Shown here: piece by piece, positions 7,491 through 15,630 of the stretch
Position numbering within the stretch: position 1 is the stretch's first letter
Layout of the letters: each line of letters opens with the position of its first letter
Source: Minisyncoccus sp041650175
GTDB taxonomy: Bacteria; Patescibacteriota; Minisyncoccia; Minisyncoccales; Minisyncoccaceae
Assembly (NCBI GenBank): GCA_041650175.1
Contig: JBAZLS010000007.1
Span: 1-37,155, forward strand
DNA length: 37,155 nucleotides
Direction: 5' to 3'
Made by a program: the position numbers and the translations under genes
The notes under the pieces: model-generated
The model's database searches: none
What the model was told of the DNA's origin: nothing
Seen by the model: the letters and a program-made list of their open reading frames with translations, nothing else

Positions 7491-7880
7491 TTATTCAAAT
7501 ATTACTAAAATTTCTCCTTCCCGTACTGTCTGGTTAACCTTAACCATTATTTTTTTAATTTTTCCGTTCTGTTCAGTAATCATTTCATTCTCCATTTTCA
7601 TCGCAAGCAAGGTTAAAATCTTTTGCCCTTGTTTTACTGTTTCTCCCTCCTTCACAAAAACTTCTGAAACCAATCCGGCTAAAGAAGCTTTTAATTCTTT
7701 TTTTGATAATATTTTTTGTTCTTGGGCAAATTCACTGATACTTTCATCGTTTTTATTTTCTTTTACCGCGGAATTAAAATTAAAGGATTTTCCTCCGACC
7801 TTAATCGAAACACCATCCTTTCCTTTTTCCAATATCCTAATATCATATACCTTGCCTTTTACTTTTATTTTAAAATCCAT
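7491..7880 (-). CDS. Biotin carboxyl carrier protein
   Basis: A 129-residue carrier. Residues 1-38 form a short beta-rich head, 39-62 a charged linker and 63-129 the biotinyl/lipoyl fold. The biotinylation motif is AMKM at 93-96, with the target lysine K95 on the hairpin turn. The layout resembles carriers of acyl-CoA carboxylases and sodium-pumping decarboxylases. It lies between biotin carboxylase (5 bases) and biotin ligase (5 bases), so all parts needed for a working carboxylase are co-expressed. Confidence 0.93.
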   Translation of the reverse strand: MDFKIKVKGKVYDIRILEKGKDGVSIKVGGKSFNFNSAVKENKNDESISEFAQEQKILSKKELKASLAGLVSEVFVKEGETVKQGQKILTLLAMKMENEMITEQNGKIKKIMVKVNQTVREGEILVIFE

Positions 7881-7885
7881 ATTAA

Positions 7886-9421
7886 TTATATCCCATTAAA
7901 TCTAATAGAATTTTTCCATAAAGAAATATTTCTTTTAGATTTTTTTCTGTCATCACTTTTAATATTTTCGTAAATGGTAAATACCAAATTCGCTATATCT
8001 TCCTCCTCAATCGTACTGCCAAAATCTTGTGTCAATGTTTTGCAAACAGGACTACAAGTTAACTGATCTAAAATTCCAGTTTTCTCAATAAAATTAGTAT
8101 AATAATTTCCAGAAATGAATTCCTTGCTTCTTAAGACCAGATTAAAAAATGGAATAGTAGTCGGAATACCTTCTATGATAGTTTCATCAAGAACTCTTCT
8201 AAGCTTATTAATTGCTTCGTTCCGAGTCCTCCCCCATACGATATTTTTTGCCAGCAACGAATCGAAATATGGATATATCTGTTGTCCATCATGAAGAAAA
8301 CTATGCACAAAAACACCTTGCCCTTGCGCAGGTATATATTTGTTCACTCTGCCCGGTGCTGGCTGAAAATTTTTGAAAGGATCTTCAGAGTTTATCCTAG
8401 TCTCGATTGCCCATCCATTTATATTTATGTCTTTTTGTGAAAATGATAACTTTTCTCCTTGAGCTATTCTTATCTGCTGTTCCACTATATCTATGCCTGT
8501 TACGGCTTCAGTTATAGGATGCTCAACCTGAATCCTCGGATTAACCTCCATAAAATAAAAATTCTTCTCTTCGTCTACTAAAAACTCAACCGTTGCCGCT
8601 CCCTGATATTTTACTTCACGACAAATTTTAACCGCCCACCTTCCCATTTCTTCTCGAAGTTTTTCATTTATAAAAGAAGAAGGAGCCTCTTCAATCAGTT
8701 TTTGAAATCTTCGCTGGATAGTACAATCTCGCTCTCCTAAATGTACGGCATTACTACCATCAGCTAAAACCTGAAATTCGATATGTCTAGCATTTGGCAA
8801 ATATTTTTCTAAGAAAAAATCTATATCAGCAAATCCCATTGCCATCTGCTTCTGTATACTTAAAGTAACAGCAAATAATTCGCCAGAAGTCACTTGTCCA
8901 TCAATTACTCTTATTCCCATCCCTCCTCCTCCTCTTTGCGCTTTAAGAATAAATGGCGGTTTTATTTTTTTAGCAGCATCCAAAAGTTCTTTTTTTGTTC
9001 TTATAGTTGAATCGCTTGCAGGCAAAGTAGGTATTCCAATTTTTTTTGCTATTTTTTTTGCTTCTACCTTATCCTCAAATTTTTTTAAAACATCATAATT
9101 CGGACCAATAAATTTAATCTTATATTTGTTGCAATAAAAAGCGAATTTCCAATTTTCTGCCAAAAAACCATATCCAGGATGTATTGCATCAACTTTTTTT
9201 TCTCTGGCAATTTCTAGTATTTTTCTTCCATCAAGATAACCTTGAGCTCCATCTGAATTCAAAAAACAATACTCATCTGCCAGCCTTGTTTCTAAGAAAT
9301 TATCTTCTTGTCCGGGTTGCGGACATAAAGCAACAGTCTTTATACCCATTTCTTTGCAAGTCCTAATGATTCGAAGTGCAATCTCTCCCCTATTGGCAAT
9401 TAATATCTTATTTATTTTCAT
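7886..9421 (-). CDS. accC: Biotin carboxylase subunit
   Basis: A 511-residue ATP-grasp enzyme that carboxylates carrier-bound biotin with bicarbonate and ATP. The N-terminal KILIANRGEIALRIIR, the ATP-binding glycine loop RGGGGMGIRV, the catalytic region MEVNPRIQVEHPITE and the downstream TRINSEDP are all present. About 60 residues extend past the usual 450-residue AccC end, as in acyl-CoA and pyruvate carboxylase subunits. Its start overlaps the 3' end of plsC by 14 bases, indicating translational coupling. Confidence 0.94.
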   Translation of the reverse strand: MKINKILIANRGEIALRIIRTCKEMGIKTVALCPQPGQEDNFLETRLADEYCFLNSDGAQGYLDGRKILEIAREKKVDAIHPGYGFLAENWKFAFYCNKYKIKFIGPNYDVLKKFEDKVEAKKIAKKIGIPTLPASDSTIRTKKELLDAAKKIKPPFILKAQRGGGGMGIRVIDGQVTSGELFAVTLSIQKQMAMGFADIDFFLEKYLPNARHIEFQVLADGSNAVHLGERDCTIQRRFQKLIEEAPSSFINEKLREEMGRWAVKICREVKYQGAATVEFLVDEEKNFYFMEVNPRIQVEHPITEAVTGIDIVEQQIRIAQGEKLSFSQKDININGWAIETRINSEDPFKNFQPAPGRVNKYIPAQGQGVFVHSFLHDGQQIYPYFDSLLAKNIVWGRTRNEAINKLRRVLDETIIEGIPTTIPFFNLVLRSKEFISGNYYTNFIEKTGILDQLTCSPVCKTLTQDFGSTIEEEDIANLVFTIYENIKSDDRKKSKRNISLWKNSIRFNGI

Positions 9422-10070
9422 AAACTAATTTTTTTATTGACTCCATTAATTCATCAGTAATCTTTATGCAAATATCTTCATATTCTTTAGAATTAATATC
9501 AATCACTTTTGATTTTCTAAATTCCTCTGCAAAAAAAATTGGCTTTCCAATATTTATTGTAATATTTTTTTTTATTTTCATTTTTCCTTTCGGAGGAAAT
9601 ATTTCAAATGCACCATTGATTCCAGCTGGAACTATTGGAACACCCGTTTGCAAAAACAATTTTGCTACACCCCATTTTCCTTTTTGCACCTGTCCATCTA
9701 GGCTTCTCTTTCCTTCTGGATATATGATAAGTGAATACCCGTTCTTCAAATGGCCGACAGCCATATCTATCGCTTCTTTCTTAGAATTTTCATCTTTGCG
9801 ATTCAAAGGAATAACTCCTCCAAAACAATAAAGCACATCTCTTAAGAAACCCATAATTCCTTTTCCTTTATCTACTTGTCCTACAAATGTAAATCTTTTA
9901 GGTACGCACACATATGCCGAAACGATTATGTCAAAATAGCTTTGATGATTAGAAGCTAAAATAAAATTGCTTTTTGGGAAATTTTCCTTTCCTGAAACTT
10001 TTTTTATCAAAAAAATACTTACTATTGGAGCCAAAAAAATCTTACAAAATATCGAAATTATTTTATTCAT
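9408..10070 (-). CDS. plsC: 1-acyl-glycerol-3-phosphate acyltransferase
   Basis: A 220-residue membrane-associated acyltransferase that loads a second acyl chain on lysophosphatidic acid. The catalytic NHQSYFD (H42-x4-D47) and the acceptor motif YPEGKRS (117-123; PEG replaces the more common PEGTR) are visible, with a hydrophobic N-terminal anchor. It links the operon's acyl-building enzymes directly to phospholipid assembly. No PlsX/PlsY gene is in the window. With no ACP gene in the operon, acyl-CoA is the likely donor (inference). Confidence 0.9.
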   Translation of the reverse strand: MNKIISIFCKIFLAPIVSIFLIKKVSGKENFPKSNFILASNHQSYFDIIVSAYVCVPKRFTFVGQVDKGKGIMGFLRDVLYCFGGVIPLNRKDENSKKEAIDMAVGHLKNGYSLIIYPEGKRSLDGQVQKGKWGVAKLFLQTGVPIVPAGINGAFEIFPPKGKMKIKKNITINIGKPIFFAEEFRKSKVIDINSKEYEDICIKITDELMESIKKLVYENK

Positions 10071-10073
10071 ACT

Positions 10074-11015
10074 TTAATTTAAAAAATCTTTTCCTTTGAC
10101 CAATATTTTTTCTGCTCCAAAAATTATCTCATCAATAACTTCTTGGCAGGATTTGACTTCTATTATTCCTCCAGCATCAATCCCTGAAAGAATCGGCATT
10201 AAATCAATATTTTCCATTCCTTTATTTCCAGCAAATCTCTCCGAATTTATTTCTTCCGGGAATGGATTTTTTTCTTCCATTTTTTTTATATTTTCAGTAA
10301 GTTTATTTTTGATTGCACGTATCGGATGACCAGTAAATCTTCCTATTACTGTTACATCCTCATCTGTTGCGTTAATAATAGCATTCTTATAATTATTATG
10401 TATCTGGCATTCTTTGGTTGCCATAAATCTTGTTCCTATCTGTACGCCTTCAGCACCCAGCATTAAAGCAGCAGCAAATGTTCGATCATTATATATTCCA
10501 CCAGCAGCTATTACAGGAATATTTTTTATGATTTCAGAAGCTTGTGGTACTAGGCAAAAAGTAGTATTTTCTCCAATATGCCCTCCAGATTCTAACCCTT
10601 CGACAACTACGGCATCCATACCCCCTTGCTCCATTTTTTTAGCAAGTCTGACGGTTGGGACTACCGAAATAATTTTTATTCCCTCATTTTTCAAATAAGG
10701 CGCTATCGGCAAAGGATTTCCCCCTCCAGTAAACACAATTGGGACTTTTTCTTTGATGATTATTTTTACTAGCTCTGAAACATTAGGGTTTTGCATTAAA
10801 AGATTTATACCAAATGGCTTATCGGTCAATTTTTTTGTCTTTTGTATTTCGTAAGAAAGCCAATCAGGAGAAGCAAATCCAGAACCAATCACACCTAAGG
10901 CTCCTGCATTAGAAACAGCTGCTACTAAAATTGATTCAGAGACTCCAGCCATACCGCCTTGGATAATCGGATATTTAATATTCAAAAGTTTTGCTAATCT
11001 ATTATTTTCAAACAT
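10074..11015 (-). CDS. fabK: FabK-like FMN-dependent enoyl reductase
   Basis: A 313-residue TIM-barrel flavoenzyme of the FabK / nitronate monooxygenase family. Signatures: YPIIQGGMAGVS near residue 15, GVIGSGF, VVEGLESGGHIG with the family histidine, and AAGGIYNDRTFAAALMLGAEGVQIGTRF for FMN phosphate. N-terminal sequence is close to FabK, which reduces the double bond of enoyl thioesters. Its place in an operon with ketoreductase and dehydratase supports enoyl reductase over nitronate oxidation. It is 4 bases from a second paralogue that is fused to a dehydratase. Confidence 0.85.
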   Translation of the reverse strand: MFENNRLAKLLNIKYPIIQGGMAGVSESILVAAVSNAGALGVIGSGFASPDWLSYEIQKTKKLTDKPFGINLLMQNPNVSELVKIIIKEKVPIVFTGGGNPLPIAPYLKNEGIKIISVVPTVRLAKKMEQGGMDAVVVEGLESGGHIGENTTFCLVPQASEIIKNIPVIAAGGIYNDRTFAAALMLGAEGVQIGTRFMATKECQIHNNYKNAIINATDEDVTVIGRFTGHPIRAIKNKLTENIKKMEEKNPFPEEINSERFAGNKGMENIDLMPILSGIDAGGIIEVKSCQEVIDEIIFGAEKILVKGKDFLN

Positions 11016-11019
11016 AATT

Positions 11020-12534
11020 TTATTGAATTAATGGTTCCTTAGCTAATATTTGATTCGCCTGGCTAGTAAGCTCATCAATTAATTTCTTAACACTCACAAT
11101 TTCTTTTATTCTAAAAGCATTAGCTCCTGCAAAAATAAGTCCATTTTCAACATCTCCTTTTCTAGCATTTTCAAGCGCTTTTAATATACAATAAGCTTTA
11201 TCGCATACAGGACCAATACATCCTTCGCATTCAGAAATATTTACTTTAGGCGCAGTCCCGTTTAAAATTCTTTCTGCAAATAAATTTTTAATAGCGCGTC
11301 CTGGTAATCCAACCGGAGACTTGATAATTACAATATCTTCTTTTTTAGCAGAAAGATAAGCCTTTTTAAATTTTTCGTCAGCATCACATTCATCAGTTGC
11401 TACAAACCTAGTTGCCATTTGCACTCCTTTAGCTCCAGCTCTAAGCATTTCAACGATATCTTTTCCATCAAAAATTCCGCCAGCAGCAATTACAGGAATT
11501 TTTATTGCCGCAACAGTCTCTTTAATTATATCAATTGTTTTTCTGAAAGGATGTCCTTCGGGAAAACCAAGATGACCTCCTGCATCACAGCCCTCAATTA
11601 CAACGGCACTAGCTCCAGCATCTTCAGCCTTTTTAGCCACTTTTGCCGATGAAGCAATTATAAAAACAGGAACATTATATTCTTTTGCAATTTCAAAAAT
11701 ATCACTTCGAGATCCTGCTCCTTGGATCACCAAATCAATTCCTTCTTCCATTGCCGCTCTAAGCAACTTTTGGAATGGACCAATGACCCCCATAATATTA
11801 ACGCCGATTACACCTTCACTGCCAGCAATTTTTCTTGCTTTTCTAATCTCGCTCTTAACCTCTTCGGGATCATTCATTCCAGAAACAGCAATGATTCCAA
11901 TCCCTCCTTCTTTTGCAACATTACCAGCCAGATTATGTAGTGAAACTCTAACAGCCATTCCCCCTTGAATAATCGGCAATCTGGAAAAAATTTTTCCTAT
12001 TTTAAGTGATGGTAATTTAACAAATTTATTTACTTTTTTTACTTCTATGCTTCCGCTTTCACGATTTCTTATTTCTTTTTCTTTTTCCTCAAGTTCATCT
12101 TTGTCTATTATTGCAACACTAAATCTCACTTCGCATTTTTTATTGTTTTTGCAGTATACTTCTCCTACAAAATTAGCAATTTTCTCATTATGTACCGAAA
12201 GAAGCCTCACTCTATATTCAATCTTACTTCCCGGTAATATTATTTCATAAAAAAGCGCACTTCTGACTTGATAAGCTAATAAATGCTTTTTATCACTACT
12301 TTTCCCCAGTTTTTGTCGCAGTAAGATTGTTCCAGTCTGTGCTATCCCTTCAACAACTAAAACGCCTGGCATTAAATGAAAATCAACAAAATGTCCTTTA
12401 AAATAATTATCATCTATTGAAGTCTGCTTATATCCGACAATATAATTATCTTCAATTTTTTCTATTTCATCTACCCAAAGAAATGGATCATCATAAGGAA
12501 TCAACTCTTTTATTTTATCTTTCGAATAAAGCAT
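11020..12534 (-). CDS. FabZ dehydratase - FabK-like reductase fusion
   Basis: A 504-residue two-domain protein. Residues 1-145 are a FabZ hot-dog dehydratase with the active-site GHF (H48) and PGVLVVEGIAQ (E62), the pair equivalent to E. coli FabZ His54/Glu68. Residues 146-170 are a charged linker. Residues 171-495 are an FMN TIM-barrel of the FabK / nitronate monooxygenase family: LPIIQGGMAVRVS, EGCDAGGHLGF (H321) and AAGGIFDGKDIVEMLRAGAKGVQMATRF. Near the C-terminus is a Cys cluster C436-x2-C439-x4-C444-x4-C449 that could bind metal. Fusion puts dehydration of 3-hydroxyacyl and reduction of the enoyl product on one chain, the last two steps of an elongation cycle. Which reductase, this or the neighbour, works on which chain length is unknown. 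Confidence 0.88.
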   Translation of the reverse strand: MLYSKDKIKELIPYDDPFLWVDEIEKIEDNYIVGYKQTSIDDNYFKGHFVDFHLMPGVLVVEGIAQTGTILLRQKLGKSSDKKHLLAYQVRSALFYEIILPGSKIEYRVRLLSVHNEKIANFVGEVYCKNNKKCEVRFSVAIIDKDELEEKEKEIRNRESGSIEVKKVNKFVKLPSLKIGKIFSRLPIIQGGMAVRVSLHNLAGNVAKEGGIGIIAVSGMNDPEEVKSEIRKARKIAGSEGVIGVNIMGVIGPFQKLLRAAMEEGIDLVIQGAGSRSDIFEIAKEYNVPVFIIASSAKVAKKAEDAGASAVVIEGCDAGGHLGFPEGHPFRKTIDIIKETVAAIKIPVIAAGGIFDGKDIVEMLRAGAKGVQMATRFVATDECDADEKFKKAYLSAKKEDIVIIKSPVGLPGRAIKNLFAERILNGTAPKVNISECEGCIGPVCDKAYCILKALENARKGDVENGLIFAGANAFRIKEIVSVKKLIDELTSQANQILAKEPLIQ

Positions 12535-12552
12535 GATAACAATTTTAATTTA

Positions 12553-13293
12553 TTATAAAGATAATCCCCCTGTAACATCAATAACAGCGCCAGTGATAAA
12601 GCTGGCATTATCTGAAGCTAAAAAGGCGACAACATTTGCAATCTCTTCTGGCTTGCCAAATCTTCCAAGCGAAGTAAGCTTTTTTACCATTATTTTTATT
12701 TCTTCGGGAGTAGCATCAGCCATCTTTGATTCTATAAATCCAGGAGCAATAGCATTAACTCTAACTCCTAACTTTCCAACCTCCTTAGACAAAGATTTTG
12801 TAAAACCAATAATACCAGCCTTAGCAGCAGTATAATTAGTTTGACCAAAATTACCTCGTTCGCCAGAAAATGAAGAAATGCTAATAATATTTCCTTGATT
12901 TAAAATAATTGAAGGCAACGCAGCTTTAGTGCAATTAAATATTCCATTCAAATTAATATCTATTACTCGCTGCCATTCTTCTAAGGTCATTTTAGCAAAA
13001 GTTCTATCTTTAGTAATTCCAGCATTATTAACAAGGATATCTATTCGGCCAAATTTTGTTTCAATATCTTTAGCCATCTGTTCAGTTTCGTTAAATTTAG
13101 AAACATCAGCAAAAAAATATTCAGCAATTCCGCCATTTTTTTCTATTTCTTCTTTGGTTTTTTTAAGATTTTCTTCTTGAATACTAATATCATTCAAAGC
13201 GATTGATGCGTTCAAAGAAGCTAATTTTAAAGCTATAGCTTTTCCAATGCCTTGAGATGCTCCAGTTATAAGAACAATTTTGTTTTTTAACAT
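12553..13293 (-). CDS. fabG: 3-oxoacyl-thioester reductase (FabG/PhaB type)
   Basis: A 246-residue short-chain dehydrogenase reducing 3-oxoacyl thioesters to 3-hydroxyacyl. The cofactor loop TGASQGIG (10-17), NNAG (89-92) and the catalytic S141-Y154-K158 are all in place, and the C-terminus GAVIDVTGGLSL is typical of FabG. Sequence alone cannot separate ACP-using FabG from CoA-using PhaB; the lack of ACP nearby and the thiolase upstream favour CoA. It is spaced 21 and 18 bases from its operon neighbours. Confidence 0.92.
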   Translation of the reverse strand: MLKNKIVLITGASQGIGKAIALKLASLNASIALNDISIQEENLKKTKEEIEKNGGIAEYFFADVSKFNETEQMAKDIETKFGRIDILVNNAGITKDRTFAKMTLEEWQRVIDINLNGIFNCTKAALPSIILNQGNIISISSFSGERGNFGQTNYTAAKAGIIGFTKSLSKEVGKLGVRVNAIAPGFIESKMADATPEEIKIMVKKLTSLGRFGKPEEIANVVAFLASDNASFITGAVIDVTGGLSL

Positions 13294-13314
13294 TTTTTTA
13301 AAAATGATTTATGA

Positions 13315-14343
13315 TTATAATACAATATCAATATTTCTTTGGACTTCTAAAATACTCCTACCCGCAATTGGTATATCAGCAATATTAATATCTCTAAGAT
13401 ACTTTGGCAATTGCTGAATTAATCCAGTTGCGTTAAAAACTGCATCCAAATTAACAGGATTCCTGCTTGCAAAAATTAAATTTCGAAATACAGAAAACTT
13501 ATCGATTCTTTGTGGAGAAATTGCTTCTCCGATTGAAATAACATTTTTAATATCCTTGATCTGTTGGACTATTTCTTCCTCATTATACAAATATCTCAAA
13601 GCTAAATAATTCTCTTTCTTGACTAACTTGAAAATATTTTCTGTTGACGAACCTTTTCCTCCTTTAAGAACGCTTAAATTTAAAATCAAATCTGCATTCT
13701 CGATTTCTTTTGATATTTCAATCTTTCCTTTTTTAATAAAATCTCCTTTTGATAAATCAAATGGAACGATTTTATTTTTCAAACAAACATCTAAAAGCCC
13801 AGTTTTTTGGGCAAGGACTTCAATAGTAAAATCATCAAATGATTGTGTTGCAATTTTTATATCCTTCACATTATTAATATGCAAAAAATCTAAAATAGCG
13901 CTTAAAAATTCAACGGATGTATTATCTCTAAAATAATTATGAACAGGAGAAATCAATGTTGGTAAAACTAAGACCCTTGACTTCGCAGTCAAGTTAAATC
14001 CTCCCAAAAGACTGACAATCATCTCGATTCCATCAAGTATATCATAATTCATTTTCCAAACAGCTACAGCATTCTTGTCCATATTTTGTTCAAAACTTAC
14101 ATCATCGCCTATTTTTTTCTCTTCCATCGATTTATAAGCAGATTTAACTCCCTGTTCATCTTCTAATACCAAGGCATAATAAGGAGCTTTTGGATGCAAA
14201 AGGCTAGGAATTGCAACTTTAGAACTAGCAATCACTTTATTTTTTGTTGTTTTTACCCGTTCAAGAACAGAAAAACAAAATGGGCAGATGTTTATAGGAT
14301 ACTGCCACTTTTTTTCACATTTTAAGCATTTATAGAAAATCAT
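13315..14343 (-). CDS. DUF35 (zinc ribbon/OB-fold) - DUF362 fusion protein
   Basis: A 342-residue fusion. Residues 1-25 form a rubredoxin-like zinc ribbon (C6, C9, C20, C23), and about 30-100 an OB-fold typical of DUF35, the protein that in archaea bridges thiolase and HMG-CoA synthase and binds the CoA arm. Residues about 105-342 resemble DUF362: VLVLPTLISPVHN, NADLILNLSVLKGG, NLIFASRNPVNLDAVFNATG and IPIAGRSI match that family's pattern. DUF362 has no settled function. The gene directly follows the thiolase (13 bases), as expected of a thiolase partner. The DUF35 part is well supported. The DUF362 call is from memory of the family pattern and less certain. Confidence 0.75.
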   Translation of the reverse strand: MIFYKCLKCEKKWQYPINICPFCFSVLERVKTTKNKVIASSKVAIPSLLHPKAPYYALVLEDEQGVKSAYKSMEEKKIGDDVSFEQNMDKNAVAVWKMNYDILDGIEMIVSLLGGFNLTAKSRVLVLPTLISPVHNYFRDNTSVEFLSAILDFLHINNVKDIKIATQSFDDFTIEVLAQKTGLLDVCLKNKIVPFDLSKGDFIKKGKIEISKEIENADLILNLSVLKGGKGSSTENIFKLVKKENYLALRYLYNEEEIVQQIKDIKNVISIGEAISPQRIDKFSVFRNLIFASRNPVNLDAVFNATGLIQQLPKYLRDINIADIPIAGRSILEVQRNIDIVL

Positions 14344-14356
14344 ACCGAACTTTATC

Positions 14357-15481
14357 TTAATTAATCTTTTTTAAAATATGTACTGTAACGCTTCCTCCCG
14401 CACCCCCGATATTATGAGTCAATCCGATTTTAGCATTTTTAACCTGCCTATCATTACAATCTCCTCTAAGCTGATGTACAATCTCATAAATCTGAGCTAA
14501 ACCTGTTGCCGAGATAGGATGTCCTTTTGCCTTTAATCCGCCCGAAACATTTATTGGCATTTTTCCACCCAAATTTATTTTTCCAGATCTTATCAATTCT
14601 GCTCCACATCCTTCATCAGCAAAACCAAGATCCTCATAAGATATAAGCTCGACAGAAGTGAATGCATCATGTACCTCAGCGATATCAATATCTTTTGCTG
14701 TTATTCCTGCTTGATTATAAGCATCTTTCGCTGCTAATCTTGTTGCTTTAAAATGAGTAATATCTTCTCGTCCAAAAGTAAGAATATAATCAGTAGCAAA
14801 TCCAGAACCAATAACTTCTATATCAGTTTCTTCTTCCGAAATTATGACCGCAGCCCCGCCATTAACTGACAAAGAGCAATCCATAAGCCTGAGTGGCGAA
14901 GAAACCTCTGGAGAATTTTTTATTTTTTCAAGTTCTAATGGCTTTTTATAAAAATATGCTTTTGGATTCAAGGCAGCATGCTGATGATTTTTAAAAGCAA
15001 TTAATGATAAATCATCCATAGTCGCGCCATATTTTTTCATATACATTTGCCAAATCAACGCATTTTGCGTTGGGAAAAGCATTCCTTCACTCTGTTCAAA
15101 GACTCTTTCAGCTGCTGATAATATCCAGTCAGTCACCACTTCGCTTTTATTGTCAGCAAATCTTTCTGCTGCCAAAACCAGAATATTCTTAAAACCCTTC
15201 ATTTTTAAAGCAGTCCAAAAAGCGACTCCGCCACCACCACAAACAGAAGTAAGTTCAATAATCGGAACATTTACCTTAAAAAGATCAGACAAAAAAGAAA
15301 CTTTATGAGTCTGATGTTCTCCACCCGCCGCACTAGACATACTTACAAAAACAATCGCATCAATCTTCTCAATACTCATACTGGCATCTTGAAGAGCTTC
15401 AATCGCCGCCTCATAAGCAAAATCCCACCAATATCGAGTAGAATAGTCAAATTTCGTCATTCCAACGCCTTTTATATACAT
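14357..15481 (-). CDS. Archaeal/SCP2-type thiolase
   Basis: A 374-residue thiolase-fold enzyme that forms or cleaves C-C bonds between acyl-CoAs. The nucleophile lies in TSVCGGGG (C81). HDAF (H271) and GHPISATG (H321) follow. The second catalytic Cys of classical biosynthetic thiolases (CxGG) is replaced by HNIGGAGGS near the C-terminus. This pattern is that of the SCP2/archaeal thiolase subgroup, which works with DUF35 proteins; a DUF35 gene is next. As first gene of a ten-gene operon with reductases, dehydratase and enoyl reductases, it is the only candidate condensing enzyme. It could also run in the degradative direction, but no acyl-CoA dehydrogenase or ligase is present. Confidence 0.88.
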   Translation of the reverse strand: MYIKGVGMTKFDYSTRYWWDFAYEAAIEALQDASMSIEKIDAIVFVSMSSAAGGEHQTHKVSFLSDLFKVNVPIIELTSVCGGGGVAFWTALKMKGFKNILVLAAERFADNKSEVVTDWILSAAERVFEQSEGMLFPTQNALIWQMYMKKYGATMDDLSLIAFKNHQHAALNPKAYFYKKPLELEKIKNSPEVSSPLRLMDCSLSVNGGAAVIISEEETDIEVIGSGFATDYILTFGREDITHFKATRLAAKDAYNQAGITAKDIDIAEVHDAFTSVELISYEDLGFADEGCGAELIRSGKINLGGKMPINVSGGLKAKGHPISATGLAQIYEIVHQLRGDCNDRQVKNAKIGLTHNIGGAGGSVTVHILKKIN

Positions 15482-15566
15482 ATTTTATCTTTAAATTTCT
15501 TAATTTTATGTAATAATATTAACCTGTATTTACTCAATCCAAAAGCAAATTATCCCCAAAGTAGAA

Positions 15567-15582
15567 TCTAACTTTCGTTAGA
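15567..15582 (-). other. Short hairpin in the gap between hydA and the thiolase operon
   Basis: TCTAAC-TTTC-GTTAGA is a perfect 6-bp inverted repeat in the 149-base gap 15482-15630. No T-run follows it on the minus strand, so it is not an evident terminator. It could be an operator or an mRNA structure. I see no convincing promoter in the gap, so the hydrogenase genes may be co-transcribed with the operon. Confidence 0.35.
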
Positions 15583-15630
15583 CAATAATTGCTGAATTCC
15601 TTGTTTTATCAAGAAAAACTCCTTAGTATT

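Noticed and set aside
5405..7880. Sodium-pumping methylmalonyl-CoA or oxaloacetate decarboxylase
   Set aside because: The carrier and carboxyltransferase resemble those subunits, but a biotin carboxylase is present and no multi-span membrane decarboxylase subunit is found.
5405..15481. Operon read as fatty-acid beta-oxidation
   Set aside because: No acyl-CoA dehydrogenase, acyl-CoA ligase or multifunctional hydratase. FabK, PlsC and a carboxylase point to synthesis.
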